Shown: one piece after another, positions 27,547 to 36,788 of the stretch | How positions within the stretch are numbered: position 1 is the first letter of the stretch | How the letters are laid out: every line of letters begins with the position of its first letter | Source of the DNA: Collinsella sp. AM34-10 | Lineage (GTDB): Bacteria > Actinomycetota > Coriobacteriia > Coriobacteriales > Coriobacteriaceae | Reading direction: 5' to 3' | NCBI RefSeq assembly: GCF_003469185.1 | Contig: NZ_QSIL01000005.1 | Span: 130,339 to 194,338 of the forward strand | Length of the DNA: 64,000 bases | The notes under the pieces: generated by a model | The model's database searches: none | Seen by the model: only the letters and a program-made list of their open reading frames with translations | What the model was told of the DNA's origin: nothing | Position numbers and translations under genes: made by a program

Positions 27547-27577
27547 GCCGCACGGCCCGCCGTTCAGGTGAAACTAC

Positions 27578-27624
27578 CACACGAAAAGTCCGCCGACCGT
27601 TGAAGTCGGCGGACTTTCGTGTGC
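27578..27624. terminator. Long terminator hairpin downstream of the first agmatine deiminase
   Basis: A 20-bp stem with one bulge (27578-27597 / 27605-27624) around CACGAAAAGTCCGCCGAC. It lies 31 bases beyond the aguA stop on the minus strand and could act in either direction. Confidence 0.65.
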
Positions 27625-27655
27625 GGACAATCAAGCCCTGTTCACCATGGAACTG

Positions 27656-28777
27656 CTATTTACAGCGCGCCTTGGGCTGCTGCTGGGTGATACAGTGGAT
27701 GTTGCCGCCGCCGTAGATGACCTCGCGGGTCATAATGCCGATAACTTCGCGGTCTGGGTAGGCGGCCTGGATGTCCTTGAGCGCCTGTGCATCGTTGGGG
27801 TCGCCGAACTGCGGCACGAGCACCGCGCCGTTAATGGGCAGGAAGTTGAGGTAACTGGGCTCAAAGGCGTCCTCGGGCGTACGCGGCAGCACGCCCTCGA
27901 CGGGATCGATTGTAGAAGCCTCCTCCTCGGTCATGTATACCGAGGTCGCCGGCATAATTACCTTGTGCACTTTGAGCTTGCGGCCCTTGGCGTCGGTTGC
28001 CTCGGAAAGAGTCTTGTAGGCCTCCTGGCACTCCTTGTAGAACTTGTGGTTGGGATCGTCGGTCCACATGCAGCAAACCTCGCCAGGCGCGCTAAAGCAC
28101 GCAACGTCGTCCACATGACCGTTCGTCTCAAACGGGTCGATGCCGTCCTTGATCCAAATAACCTTCTCGATGCCCAGGTACTCGCTGAGTTTTGCCTCGA
28201 TCTGCTCCTTGGTGTACTGCGGATTGCGGTCCTCGTTGAGCAGGCACATCTCAGTGGTCACCACGGTGCCCTGGCCGTCGCAGTTAAACGAGCCCCCCTC
28301 GAGGATATAGTCCTCCGGACGATAACGGTTGACCTGCTCGAGCTGTGCCACCTGTAGGCCGATGCTCGCATCCTTGTCCCAGGGGAAGTACAGACCGTCA
28401 ATGAAGCCGCCATACGCGTTGAAGTGGAAATGCGATAGCGCCACATCGCCCTTGTCATTAACGAGGAACGCCGGACCGGGGTCGCGAATCCAGGAGTCGT
28501 TGTACTCCATGTGGATTACGCGCACGTTCTCCACGCCGTCAAAGATCTCGCACACCGCGGGGAAATCCTCAGCGTTGACGCCCACCGTAATGGGCTGGAA
28601 GCGTGCGACCGTTTTAATGATCTCGGTAAAGACCTTCTGAGCGGGCTTGGCACCGCAGCGCCACACGTCGGAGCGATGCGGCCAGAGAATCCAGGTGCGC
28701 TCCTGCTCCTCGTACTCGCCGGGCATATAGAAACCCTCTTTTTTGGGCGTTGATTCGCTCTCGTAAATGGTCTTCAT
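27656..28777 (-). CDS. aguA: Agmatine deiminase (first copy)
   Basis: Hydrolyses agmatine to N-carbamoylputrescine and ammonia. The 373-residue product has the guanidino-modifying fold motifs YMPGEYEEQERTWILWP, NDSWIRDPGP, HFHFNAYGG, ILEGGSF and NGHVDD, and the catalytic cysteine in GGGNIHCITQQ (about Cys362). It is transcribed away from a LuxR-type gene at 28959; the shared 180-base promoter region contains GACCGTTCAC, also found before the ptcA operon. A second agmatine deiminase is at 36789. Confidence 0.92.
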   Translation of the reverse strand: MKTIYESESTPKKEGFYMPGEYEEQERTWILWPHRSDVWRCGAKPAQKVFTEIIKTVARFQPITVGVNAEDFPAVCEIFDGVENVRVIHMEYNDSWIRDPGPAFLVNDKGDVALSHFHFNAYGGFIDGLYFPWDKDASIGLQVAQLEQVNRYRPEDYILEGGSFNCDGQGTVVTTEMCLLNEDRNPQYTKEQIEAKLSEYLGIEKVIWIKDGIDPFETNGHVDDVACFSAPGEVCCMWTDDPNHKFYKECQEAYKTLSEATDAKGRKLKVHKVIMPATSVYMTEEEASTIDPVEGVLPRTPEDAFEPSYLNFLPINGAVLVPQFGDPNDAQALKDIQAAYPDREVIGIMTREVIYGGGNIHCITQQQPKARCK

Positions 28778-28883
28778 GTTGGCTCCTCACTTTGGGTCGA
28801 ACCTGTTTGATGACACCCCCATTGTGCTGCGGCGACAACGGCGTCTCAATGGGCCTTGGGTACCCATTCGGCAGCCAAAAGTC

Positions 28884-28893
28884 GACCGTTCAC
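28884..28893. promoter_or_regulatory. Shared motif in the aguA/LuxR divergent promoter region
   Basis: GACCGTTCAC occurs identically at 41121-41130 between ptcA and its divergent LuxR gene. A role as regulator site is inferred from position only. Confidence 0.35.
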
Positions 28894-28958
28894 TGACCTA
28901 AAGTTCTAGTGGACCGGCACGCATGCCATACTGGCTAGATGGCACGAAAGGACTCCCC

Positions 28959-29753
28959 ATGACACATGCGAACAACGCAGATAACCAGAACGTTGAGCTC
29001 TTTGCTCAAGATTGGGCCGCTCTCAACGAATGCGCACTGTGGACACATGAGCAGGGGTCGCTCAGTGCACTGCAGGAAGGCCTACTCAAACGCATCGCAG
29101 ACGTGATTGTGCACCGTGTCTCGATGTTCGATATCGCCCAGACGGGGGCTCACGGACAAACGCAATTTGTTCGCCCCGTCGCATACGGAATGTCCGCACA
29201 GGCGCTTGATGATTATTACGAACGCTACGCCGCGTATGACTACACCATTTGGAGCTTTGACACGCGGGTGGTCGATGTATATCGCGATCTGGACCTGGTG
29301 GATGTCGAGCGCCGCAATGGCACGCCCATCTACCTGGAATGGATGCAGCCCCTGGGAATTTATTATGGCTGCACGGCCACACTGGCGCACAAGGCCACGC
29401 CGCTCGGCTCGATTACGCTGTTCCGCGCCGAGCAAGACGGCGACTTTACCGATTCGGAGCTCGAGATCCTCCGCCAGATTGCCCGGCACCTGAGCTTGCA
29501 CCTGCATCAGCTGCTCCCACACGGGTATGCCGAGGGCGCAGATGAAAGCCCCGCCAGCGTGCTTGCCATCAAGGCCGCTCTGCTCCCCCGCGAAGCCGAG
29601 GTCCTCAAGTTCATGCTCACCGGCAAGACCAACCACGAGATAGCTGTTGAGCTCTATATCTCCGAGTCGACCGTCAAAAAGCACGTCAACGCCATCTACC
29701 GCAAACTCGGCGTCAAAAACCGCATGGGTCTCATGGCGCTGCTGCAGCCGTAG
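28959..29753 (+). CDS. LuxR-type regulator with N-terminal sensor domain
   Basis: Soluble regulator of 264 residues. The N-terminal 190 residues have no membrane helix and look GAF/autoinducer-domain-like (ITLFRAEQDGDFTDSELEIL is typical of the last GAF strand and helix). The C-terminal LuxR HTH is LLPREAEVLKFMLTGKTNHE then IAVELYISESTVKKHVNAIY. ATG 28959 has AAAGGA upstream. Divergent from aguA, so it probably controls it. Confidence 0.85.
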   Translation: MTHANNADNQNVELFAQDWAALNECALWTHEQGSLSALQEGLLKRIADVIVHRVSMFDIAQTGAHGQTQFVRPVAYGMSAQALDDYYERYAAYDYTIWSFDTRVVDVYRDLDLVDVERRNGTPIYLEWMQPLGIYYGCTATLAHKATPLGSITLFRAEQDGDFTDSELEILRQIARHLSLHLHQLLPHGYAEGADESPASVLAIKAALLPREAEVLKFMLTGKTNHEIAVELYISESTVKKHVNAIYRKLGVKNRMGLMALLQP

Positions 29754-29822
29754 TGCACTCCCCCTCGGGACAGCATGGATCCACTTTGGTTTACAAACGG
29801 CGGATGAGCCAGTTGTAAATGA

Positions 29823-29866
29823 CTTGGCCGATAACAGATGATGTTGACCAACTGTTATCGGCCAAG
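29823..29866. repeat. 15-bp palindrome in the LuxR-MATE gap
   Basis: Perfect stem CTTGGCCGATAACAG / CTGTTATCGGCCAAG with a 14-nt loop, 70 bases after the LuxR stop. The rest of the gap (29754-30129) holds a direct repeat, AATCTTRTAGTAG, at about 29953 and 29977, and hairpin H3. Confidence 0.6.
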
Positions 29867-30045
29867 CGGATATCAACATGCAGCCTTTGTTTGCAGAAAA
29901 ACCTGAGACCCTAAAGGGATGAAATCTAATAAAAGGTCCTCGGTAATTACCATAATCTTGTAGTAGTGTTTTCCACAATCTTATAGTAGCCCAGTTCAGA
30001 AGCGTTATTTATAGAATCGATATCTCGGACCCTAAATAACAATAA

Positions 30046-30078
30046 CCACCACAATGGGAACTGTCCCCATTGTGGTGG
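30046..30078. repeat. Constant-loop hairpin H3
   Basis: Perfect 10-bp stem CCACCACAAT / ATTGTGGTGG with loop GGGAACTGTCCCC, lying 51 bases beyond the MATE gene stop. Confidence 0.7.
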
Positions 30079-30129
30079 CTTGCAGGCGAGTTGACTTATT
30101 CGACTATCGCGCGCCGGCCGTGTCCAAGT

Positions 30130-31506
30130 CTAGAGCGTGGCAAGGCGCTTGGACTCGTGCGCGGCGAGCGCAATGGAGATGATGCCGGTAATGGCGTCGG
30201 CCACCACCAGGGCGATCCACACGCCCTCAACACCCATCATGTTGCCGAGGAGGTACATAAGCGGCACTGAGCAGATCACATAGCGAAGCAGGCCGGTAAA
30301 CGTGGCGACACCAACCTTCTCGACCGCCTGGAAATATATCGACATGGTCATGGCAAGATAGCCCAGGGCAACAGCCAGGATGACGGTACGCGTGGCGTTG
30401 GCGGCAACCTCAACGAGCGCAGGATCGCTGCCGGCAAAGAAGGCGCACACCGGCGTAGCGGCAAACCAGAGTGCAACGGTGACCAGCGCCAGCGTCACAA
30501 CCTGGTACTTAAGCGTGCAAGAGAGCGTCTCCTTAAGGCGCGCCCAAGCCTTTGCACCGGCGTTGAAGGCAGCGATGGGCTGCAGACCGTAAGAGAAGCA
30601 CTGGGCAACCATCATGGTGATGTAGAGGATGTAGCCGTTGATCACGCCAAAGGCTGCGATGTAGAGCGAGCCCATGTCGCCGCCGAGCGAGCCCAAAAGC
30701 GAGTTGGCAACGGTGTTAAAGATAAAGGTCGCGCCCTGGACCAGGAAGAACGGGAAGCCGATTTTGAGGATCTGGCCGCAGACGGCGAGGTCGAGCTTAA
30801 GGTCGGCCAGGCTAATCTGGAGCTGGGACTTTTTGCCCCCGATGAACCAGAAGATACCGATGGCCCAGATACCGATGGAAAGCCCGTAGTACACGCCGGC
30901 GCCCATAACGCCAAACTTGAGCACAAACGTAGAAAGCGCGAGCCAGCAGATGGCAACGATGGCCGAAACGGTCATGAGGTTGGCCTGGACCTGAACCTTC
31001 TCGTCCACACGCATCACAGCGGTGACCATCTGGCCAATGACCGTGAGCGGCAGCAGCACGGCGAAGGTGCGCACGCCGGCAACGGTATCGGCCATGATGT
31101 CGGGCGTGGCGCCAAAGAATGCGCAGATGGGCTCGGTAAACACGGCCATCACCACAGCAAGCAGCACACTCACAATCGTGGTGAGCCAAAAGCCCTGGCT
31201 AAAAGCCTTGCTTGCGCCCTTGACGTCGCCGGCACCCAAAAGGTTGCCCACCACGGCGGGCACGCCGGTGCCAAACAGGTTGCCAAAGGCCAGGTTGATG
31301 TACTCGACCGACATGATGATCGAGACGCAGGCCAGGCCGTGGGCACCCAGGCCCCAACCCATCACGAGGCCCTCGAGGACCACCATGATGATCTGGGCGA
31401 GCATGCCCTGGCCGGTGACGATGGTGTACTTACGCACCAGACCGGGAATCGGTTGGGAGGCGAGCTCGCGCTCCTCCTCCACGGCAGCGGTTACTTCTTC
31501 TGCCAT
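30130..31506 (-). CDS. MATE-family multidrug/cation exporter
   Basis: Twelve-helix Na+ or H+ antiporter of 458 residues. MATE-like features are IPGLVRKYTIVTGQGMLAQI near the start, EYINLAFGNLFGTGVPAVVGNLLGAGD in the first half, and QPIAAFNAGAKAWARLKETL in the second. Start MAEEVTAAVEEE (31506) has GGGGAG upstream. It lies 87 bases downstream of an amidohydrolase gene on the same strand. Substrate unknown; polyamine export is possible from context. Confidence 0.9.
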   Translation of the reverse strand: MAEEVTAAVEEERELASQPIPGLVRKYTIVTGQGMLAQIIMVVLEGLVMGWGLGAHGLACVSIIMSVEYINLAFGNLFGTGVPAVVGNLLGAGDVKGASKAFSQGFWLTTIVSVLLAVVMAVFTEPICAFFGATPDIMADTVAGVRTFAVLLPLTVIGQMVTAVMRVDEKVQVQANLMTVSAIVAICWLALSTFVLKFGVMGAGVYYGLSIGIWAIGIFWFIGGKKSQLQISLADLKLDLAVCGQILKIGFPFFLVQGATFIFNTVANSLLGSLGGDMGSLYIAAFGVINGYILYITMMVAQCFSYGLQPIAAFNAGAKAWARLKETLSCTLKYQVVTLALVTVALWFAATPVCAFFAGSDPALVEVAANATRTVILAVALGYLAMTMSIYFQAVEKVGVATFTGLLRYVICSVPLMYLLGNMMGVEGVWIALVVADAITGIISIALAAHESKRLATL

Positions 31507-31593
31507 TGTTCTCCCCTTTCCTTGAGAGAGTAGTGCTGAATGGATGTCAGGCGGCTGACAACTGGCGCCAAGCCGCCCAACCAAACGATGGCG

Positions 31594-33222
31594 CTAGGCC
31601 TCAAAGACCACCTTGCCGGCGATCATCGTAAGGGCCGCGGTAGCCTCGAGCACCTCTGCCGGCTCGCAGGTAAAGAGATTGCGGTCGAGTACGCAAATGT
31701 CGGCTTGCTTGCCGCAGGCGAGTGTGCCGATGCGGTCCTCAGCATGCATAGCGTAGGCGCTGCCGTAGGTGTATGCGCGCAGGGCCTCGGCCATAGTGAT
31801 TCGCTCCTCGGGGAACCAACCCTCAGGATTAGATCCATCCTCGAGCATGCGGTAGACCGCTCCATAGACTTCCTCCATAGGCTCAAGCCCCACGACCGGG
31901 AAGTCGGAGCCCAGATGCACGCAGGCACCGCTCGCGAGCAGGCTATGAATTGGCCACGAGAGCGCCGCGCGCTCGGGACCAACGGCGTCGTCCTTTGCCA
32001 AGTCTGCCATATCAAGCAGCATATGCCACGGCTGCATGGCCGGACAGACGCCGAGCTCCGCATAGCGCGGCAAATCCTCAGGTTGAACAGTCTCGTTGTG
32101 CTCCATGGAGTGACGACGGCCCATAAGACCGTAACGCTTCTCGCCCTCCTCGAAGCAGTCCAGGATAAAGCGTACGGAACGATCGCCTATGGCATGGATG
32201 CGCGTGTCGACACCCCACTCAAGCGCTTTAAGGATGGCTTTGCGCACACGCTCAGGTTCCTCAGCCGGCTCGCCACAGGTCTCGGAAGCATTAGCATAGG
32301 GCTCGAGCATCCAAGCAGTATGATCGGAACACACACCGTCAATGAACTGCTTAAAGCCATGCCACTCGACTTGCGTGCCCGGGAAGTCGTATTTCGCCCG
32401 AATCTCCTCGAGCGTCATGGCCTCGTTCTCAAAAAGGTCTGTGTACATGAACACGCGCAACGGAAGTTCGCCCTTGCGGTTAAGCTCCGCGAGGAATTTA
32501 TAGGGGTTATCCATGCTCACAAAAGTGGGGTTTACCATGCCGACTGTCGTAATACCGAGAGCGTTGGCACGATGCGCGGTCTTGGCAAAGGAAGCACTAG
32601 CCACCTCGGGGGCAGGATTGTATACCTCATCCAAGAAAAGGGATCCCGCGTTGTTCGAGAAGACCCCAGTGGGGTTGCCAGCTTCATCCCTAAGAATCTT
32701 GCCGCCTGATGGGTCTGGCGTTTCAGCAGTAATGCCGACTTTCTCGATAGCGCAGGTATTGGCACTAAACGTATGCATGTCGACCTGCTGCAAAAATACC
32801 GGACGGTCCGAGATGTATTTGTCAATCATCGCGGCCGTGGGCATCTCGGGCACATCCCACTGGAACTGAATGATTTGGCAGCCCACAATCCACTCGTTGC
32901 TCGGGTGGCTTTCGGCAAATGCCTGAACACGCTCCATACACTGCTCGAAGCTTGTGCAATCGATGAGATTGACGGCAAAATCGGGATCAGTCATAAAGGC
33001 GCCCTGGGCAAAATGCGTATGCGAGTCGATGATGCCAGGCATGACGAGCCTATCGCCATAGTCGCGCACCTCAGTATCGGGGCCGATAAAAGCGTCGAGG
33101 TACTTATCTTCGCCGCACGCAACAATTCTGTCACCTGCGACGGCAACGCCGCCCTTGAACGGTGCCAGCCCGTCACCAGTGAACACAGCATTGCTTTTGA
33201 TGACTAAATCCGCTTTGTCCAT
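31594..33222 (-). CDS. Amidohydrolase family 3 (YtcJ-like) metal-dependent hydrolase
   Basis: Cytoplasmic amidohydrolase of 542 residues. It shows LVMPGIIDSHTHFAQGAF with the metal-binding HxH, HAIGDRSVRFILDCFEEG, RHSMEHNETVQPED and LGSDFPVVGLEPMEEVYGAVYR, the usual order for this family. The C-terminal composite-sandwich segment (IGTLACGKQADICVLDRN) is complete. Start 33222 has GGAGG upstream. Substrate cannot be inferred beyond amide or imide-type compounds. Confidence 0.85.
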   Translation of the reverse strand: MDKADLVIKSNAVFTGDGLAPFKGGVAVAGDRIVACGEDKYLDAFIGPDTEVRDYGDRLVMPGIIDSHTHFAQGAFMTDPDFAVNLIDCTSFEQCMERVQAFAESHPSNEWIVGCQIIQFQWDVPEMPTAAMIDKYISDRPVFLQQVDMHTFSANTCAIEKVGITAETPDPSGGKILRDEAGNPTGVFSNNAGSLFLDEVYNPAPEVASASFAKTAHRANALGITTVGMVNPTFVSMDNPYKFLAELNRKGELPLRVFMYTDLFENEAMTLEEIRAKYDFPGTQVEWHGFKQFIDGVCSDHTAWMLEPYANASETCGEPAEEPERVRKAILKALEWGVDTRIHAIGDRSVRFILDCFEEGEKRYGLMGRRHSMEHNETVQPEDLPRYAELGVCPAMQPWHMLLDMADLAKDDAVGPERAALSWPIHSLLASGACVHLGSDFPVVGLEPMEEVYGAVYRMLEDGSNPEGWFPEERITMAEALRAYTYGSAYAMHAEDRIGTLACGKQADICVLDRNLFTCEPAEVLEATAALTMIAGKVVFEA

Positions 33223-33529
33223 ATGAGCCTCCTCAGACGTTACAGGACAATGGATGAACGCCACGATACGGCGCGCCCAATCGGTGAGGGAGCATTTGTT
33301 GCTCCCTGCATGACACGTGCCTACGAGCGGTCGGGCGTCTGTCCAGCACCCTACTCCCCGTGTCAACACCCATTGACGCACCTCCTGCACAAGCTGCCAA
33401 GATGGAAGCAGGCGAACGGACGGGTTAAGCAGGTTTACACGTCTGACCAGGTATTTTATTGTCTAAGTTTATTGTCGCTTCTTTACGCCGAGTGGTCTGC
33501 GATATGCCGTCAGCCGATCCACCCCAGCC
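33223..33529. other. Intergenic region between LuxR and amidohydrolase genes
   Basis: 307 bases containing the amidohydrolase promoter side and the end of the membrane-LuxR transcript. An AT-rich stretch (about 33447-33485) is the only notable feature; I see no gene or strong hairpin. Confidence 0.4.
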
Positions 33530-34522
33530 TTACGAGCGCCAGAATGTCTCAATCAAGTCGTCGCGCGCCTTGACTTCGCTCTTTACATAGATGCGATGCA
33601 GGTGAGCCTTGACGGTACCTGGGCTAATCACAAGTTCATTAGCAATATTTTGGACATCGAGTCCACGCAATACGAGTGTAAGCACTTCCTGTTCGCGCTT
33701 TGAAAGCCCATGCTCGTCCGAGAAAATCGCAACACGCGAGACAAGGTCCTCCCGTGCATCACGGCGCTCTGTCGCTACCTCTTCATCGGCACGAGGGTGA
33801 CGCGAGAACACACGTAAGATATGGCTGAACTGTTTAAATAGCTGAACGGCTGCAGCAACAAACAATAAATTCTCTGAGATATTCCGCTCGCCCAGATACC
33901 ATAAAAAGGCGCTCACCATCACGTTGTCAACGTCAGGCGTGCAGAATAGGATCATATAGGTATCCTCGATAACCACCATCACGGTAAGCACGCAGGCTAT
34001 GCGAAAGAACGTCCGAGAGCGCTCAAGATCGAGCCGCTCAGCCCTATTCTCCGTCTTGCGATAGCGGGCGTAAGCATATACCAAGCAGAATGCCATTCCC
34101 AAATCGCGCGAAAGCCAAAAAAGATATTGCTGAACCTGGCCCGCAAAGCCAGTACGAGGCACCAGAGCAAGCTGAAGCACGGCGATCGGTACGACATATG
34201 CGGCAACGCGCTTAACGGTCACCTCATCGTGTAAGCGAAACGTTACCCAAAGCCATACGCACGCAAGAATCGCCACGCCCAGCGCGCAGCGCAGTAACGG
34301 ATGTTGAAGCGGCTCATCAAACGTCACCACATAGTCATATTTGAGCCGGTTGTACTCATCAAAGAAGATCACCGACATATCGAAGATATAGAGAAGGAAG
34401 CCCGCGGCCGCCACCAAACAATCGCGTCGACGAGTCATGAGCCATATTACGAGTGCAGTTGATGCCGTCACCAATCCAACGCCCATGACAAGAATCGTGT
34501 AGATAAAGAATGCGAAGCTCAT
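33530..34522 (-). CDS. Membrane-bound LuxR-type regulator
   Basis: 330 residues: seven predicted membrane helices in the first 240 residues (starting SFAFFIYTILVMGVGLVTAS), then a linker and a LuxR HTH (HGLSKREQEVLTLVLRGLDV then QNIANELVISPGTVKAHLHR). This 7-helix plus HTH layout is the same as in the regulator at 41329 and is frequent in coriobacteria. Start 34522 has GAGGG upstream. Partners are probably the neighbouring amidohydrolase/MATE pair or the APC permease. Confidence 0.87.
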   Translation of the reverse strand: MSFAFFIYTILVMGVGLVTASTALVIWLMTRRRDCLVAAAGFLLYIFDMSVIFFDEYNRLKYDYVVTFDEPLQHPLLRCALGVAILACVWLWVTFRLHDEVTVKRVAAYVVPIAVLQLALVPRTGFAGQVQQYLFWLSRDLGMAFCLVYAYARYRKTENRAERLDLERSRTFFRIACVLTVMVVIEDTYMILFCTPDVDNVMVSAFLWYLGERNISENLLFVAAAVQLFKQFSHILRVFSRHPRADEEVATERRDAREDLVSRVAIFSDEHGLSKREQEVLTLVLRGLDVQNIANELVISPGTVKAHLHRIYVKSEVKARDDLIETFWRS

Positions 34523-34611
34523 ACTACCCTCATTCCGCGCACAACCAGCTTGATTCCGCATTACAGTTATGGTAAGACATCGAACGAATACCAAGATCGA
34601 AAGGAGATGCC

Positions 34612-34803
34612 ATGGCGCCGATTGCACCGCTCAAGATTATTGTCGCGCCCGCCGCCAAGGCCATCGCCAGGATCGGTTCGACCATGACCTACGATGACGT
34701 TCCTTGCATCGTTGATGAGCGCAACGACAGTTGCCCTTACCTGGGCCACGTCCCCTACTTTGCGCCTAAGCTCGCTTCTGATCCCGAGCACCGCGAACAG
34801 TAA
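34612..34803 (+). CDS. Small protein of unknown function
   Basis: 63 codons behind an excellent ribosome-binding site (AAAGGAGATGCC-ATG). The product MAPIAPLKIIVAPAAKAIAR... has a hydrophobic, weakly helical N-terminal half and a polar half with two cysteines (DDVPCIVDERNDSCPY). I do not recognise it. It is divergent from the membrane-LuxR gene. Confidence 0.5.
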   Translation: MAPIAPLKIIVAPAAKAIARIGSTMTYDDVPCIVDERNDSCPYLGHVPYFAPKLASDPEHREQ

Positions 34804-34838
34804 TCCAAGATGCAGCAAGCGCCGCGCAGCTCGCGGCG

Positions 34839-36248
34839 CTACTGTTTTGGTGCAAAGAAACCTGTCCCCCTTGCACCAACGCCGGGATTATCGACACTGC
34901 GGCCGCGGCGCGATATGAGGCGCGAAACCTCGCCCAGCAACACGCCGACCACCACACCCATGAGAATGGGCAGCTTTGCCATTTCGGCGGGCGAGCTGTT
35001 GAGCGGCGCAATCGTAGCGACAATCGAAAGCACGAGCTCTACCACGGGAATCGCGAGCGCCACCGCGAGTACTTTGCCCTCGAAGGGCGCACGGAACACA
35101 CGCGGGCGACCGTCGTATTTGCGCAGACGCCAAAACGCCGGGAACATCGGGATATAGCTCATGAGCAAGAAGACGACGTTCATCGAGAAGAAAACCCAAA
35201 AGACGTCGGAGCCCTCGCCCAGCGGAATCTGAAGCAGTAGTACCAGGCTGGCAAAACATCCGTTAATGATTGCCGAGCCATTGGGCATGCCGGTCTTCTT
35301 GGACACCAGCGCAAAGGGACGCGGCATATTGCCATGACGCGCGGCATAGCTCGCCACGTTGTTAACGCCAAAGCTCCAGCAAATCATGTTGGCGAACAGC
35401 GTCACCAAAAAGGCCACGCCCACGACCATCGTCAGCGGATGGCTGCGCCCCAACATGGCGGCGACCGCGTCCACAATGCCCGAATCGAGCGAAAGCTGCT
35501 CGGTGGGAACCGCGGCTCCAATGCCGATGCCGCAGATAATGTAGATTGCCGCAATGGCAACGCCACCAGCGATAACCGCCTTGGGGATATCGCGCGATGG
35601 GTTTTTCATCGTGCTGGCAAAGGTCGCGACCACTTCGAAGCCCATAAAGTTGAACAGGATGATCGATAGGTACGTCAACGAATTGGTGTCGCCCAAATCT
35701 GGAATGAAGGTCTTAAACGACATATCGTTGGCAAAGCCGTTATTGCAGGCAAACCAAATGCCGACGATTCCCACCACAGCGGTAATGAGCACCTTGATGA
35801 CGGCGCCGCCGTCCATAACCCAATCGGCCTCCGCCACCGGCTGCATTGCCATGACCGTGACGCCCCACACAAAGGCAATCTCGATGGCAATTCGGATCCC
35901 GAGTGAAAACTCGATACCCCACACCGCATTAATGACACTGGGGAACATGCAGGCGATACTTGCCACCCACAGCGGAAAGTTAACCCAGTAGCACCAAGAG
36001 CAACGGGCGCCCCAACGGTCGCCCAGGCCCAAGCGAACCCAATCGTACAGGCCGCCCTCGGAGTCGAACGCCGTACCCAGCTCGGCCACCACCAGGCCAT
36101 AGGGGAGCAAAAACGTAATGATAAGGAAGATCCACCAGAAGAACTGCACGTTGCCCATGGCAGATGCCGGAGCCGCCGCCTCGATGGTAAACACGACGCA
36201 AATAACCGAAAGGATAACCTCGATCAGGGAGAACTTTTTACCTGCCAT
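34839..36248 (-). CDS. APC-superfamily amino acid/polyamine permease (first copy)
   Basis: Twelve-helix transporter of 469 residues, close to the second permease at 38355 (shared FWWIFLIITFLLPYG, LYDWVRLGLGDRWGA, LFNFMGFEVV and NMPRPFA-like segments) and to agmatine/putrescine antiporters. Its last codons (ARGTGFFAPKQ, then stop) are read from hairpin H4 (34847-34879), so that insertion rewrote the C-terminus. A 60-codon frame overlaps its start. It is downstream of aguA2, APC2 and ptcA, but a terminator at 36563-36592 separates them. Confidence 0.88.
   Translation of the reverse strand: MAGKKFSLIEVILSVICVVFTIEAAAPASAMGNVQFFWWIFLIITFLLPYGLVVAELGTAFDSEGGLYDWVRLGLGDRWGARCSWCYWVNFPLWVASIACMFPSVINAVWGIEFSLGIRIAIEIAFVWGVTVMAMQPVAEADWVMDGGAVIKVLITAVVGIVGIWFACNNGFANDMSFKTFIPDLGDTNSLTYLSIILFNFMGFEVVATFASTMKNPSRDIPKAVIAGGVAIAAIYIICGIGIGAAVPTEQLSLDSGIVDAVAAMLGRSHPLTMVVGVAFLVTLFANMICWSFGVNNVASYAARHGNMPRPFALVSKKTGMPNGSAIINGCFASLVLLLQIPLGEGSDVFWVFFSMNVVFLLMSYIPMFPAFWRLRKYDGRPRVFRAPFEGKVLAVALAIPVVELVLSIVATIAPLNSSPAEMAKLPILMGVVVGVLLGEVSRLISRRGRSVDNPGVGARGTGFFAPKQ
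34847..34879. repeat. Constant-loop hairpin H4, inside a coding region
   Basis: 9-bp stem TTGGTGCAA / TTGCACCAA around AGAAACCTGTCCCCC, containing the family loop GAAACCTGTCCCC. It overlaps the last codons of the APC permease gene. Confidence 0.65.
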
Positions 36249-36420
36249 GGCGCGCTCCCCCTACAGCAAAAAGGATGGCATCTGTACCGAAGGCGCAGCC
36301 CAAGGTAGGGTTGCAGGCCGCGTCACCGGTACAGGTGCCATCCCAAAGAGAGGAGAGGATGCAGTTGTTGGACCAACGCTCGCGGAACAGACGCGTGTAG
36401 ATGACGATACGCTGGTACAT
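36238..36420 (-). CDS. Small frame overlapping the APC permease start
   Basis: 60 codons starting at ATG 36420 with GGAG five bases upstream, ending 11 bases inside the permease gene. The product MYQRIVIYTRLFRERWSNNC... has four cysteines and no clear fold. Its overlap with the permease start would couple translation, so it may be a leader peptide or a small partner. Unrecognised; could be non-coding leader. Confidence 0.35.
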   Translation of the reverse strand: MYQRIVIYTRLFRERWSNNCILSSLWDGTCTGDAACNPTLGCAFGTDAILFAVGGARHGR

Positions 36421-36562
36421 AGATACTCCGATCAAAACGGCCGCGTTCACGACCGGAAACTTTCGGCAATTGAAAACGCGTCTGACCTGGGAAATTCAAG
36501 CGAACAATTGGCCTAACCCGCAAAAAATCCCAGGCCAAACGCGTATTCAATCAAAGAAAAAA

Positions 36563-36592
36563 GGCACTCCGATGTGGAGGCAACGGAGTGCC
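36563..36592 (-). terminator. Terminator of the ptcA-APC-aguA transcript
   Basis: Perfect 9-bp stem GGCACTCCG / CGGAGTGCC (36563-36571 / 36584-36592); on the minus strand it is followed by TTTTTTCTTTG. Confidence 0.8.
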
Positions 36593-36689
36593 CAAAGAAA
36601 ACCCAACCGACCAAGACATCAAGCAAATCAGCCATCAATGCCCCAAGATGGCCCGATTCACCGACCGTCCGATTGATCGGCTGGGTTTT

Positions 36690-36775
36690 CGAGGTGCCCC
36701 AGGTCGCCGCGAAAGAGGAGCGAAGCGTACTTTGGTACGCGAGCGACGGTTTGAGCGGCGAGATGGGGTGCCTCG
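36690..36775. repeat. Nested palindromic element E1 after aguA2
   Basis: Outer arms 36690-36710 and 36755-36775 (imperfect, several G-U), inner GCGTAC-TTTG-GTACGC (36725-36740). The inner 20 bases, CGAAGCGTACTTTGGTACGC, recur with two changes at 38304-38323 (E2). Confidence 0.5.
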
Positions 36776-36788
36776 GAAAGTCAGACGA

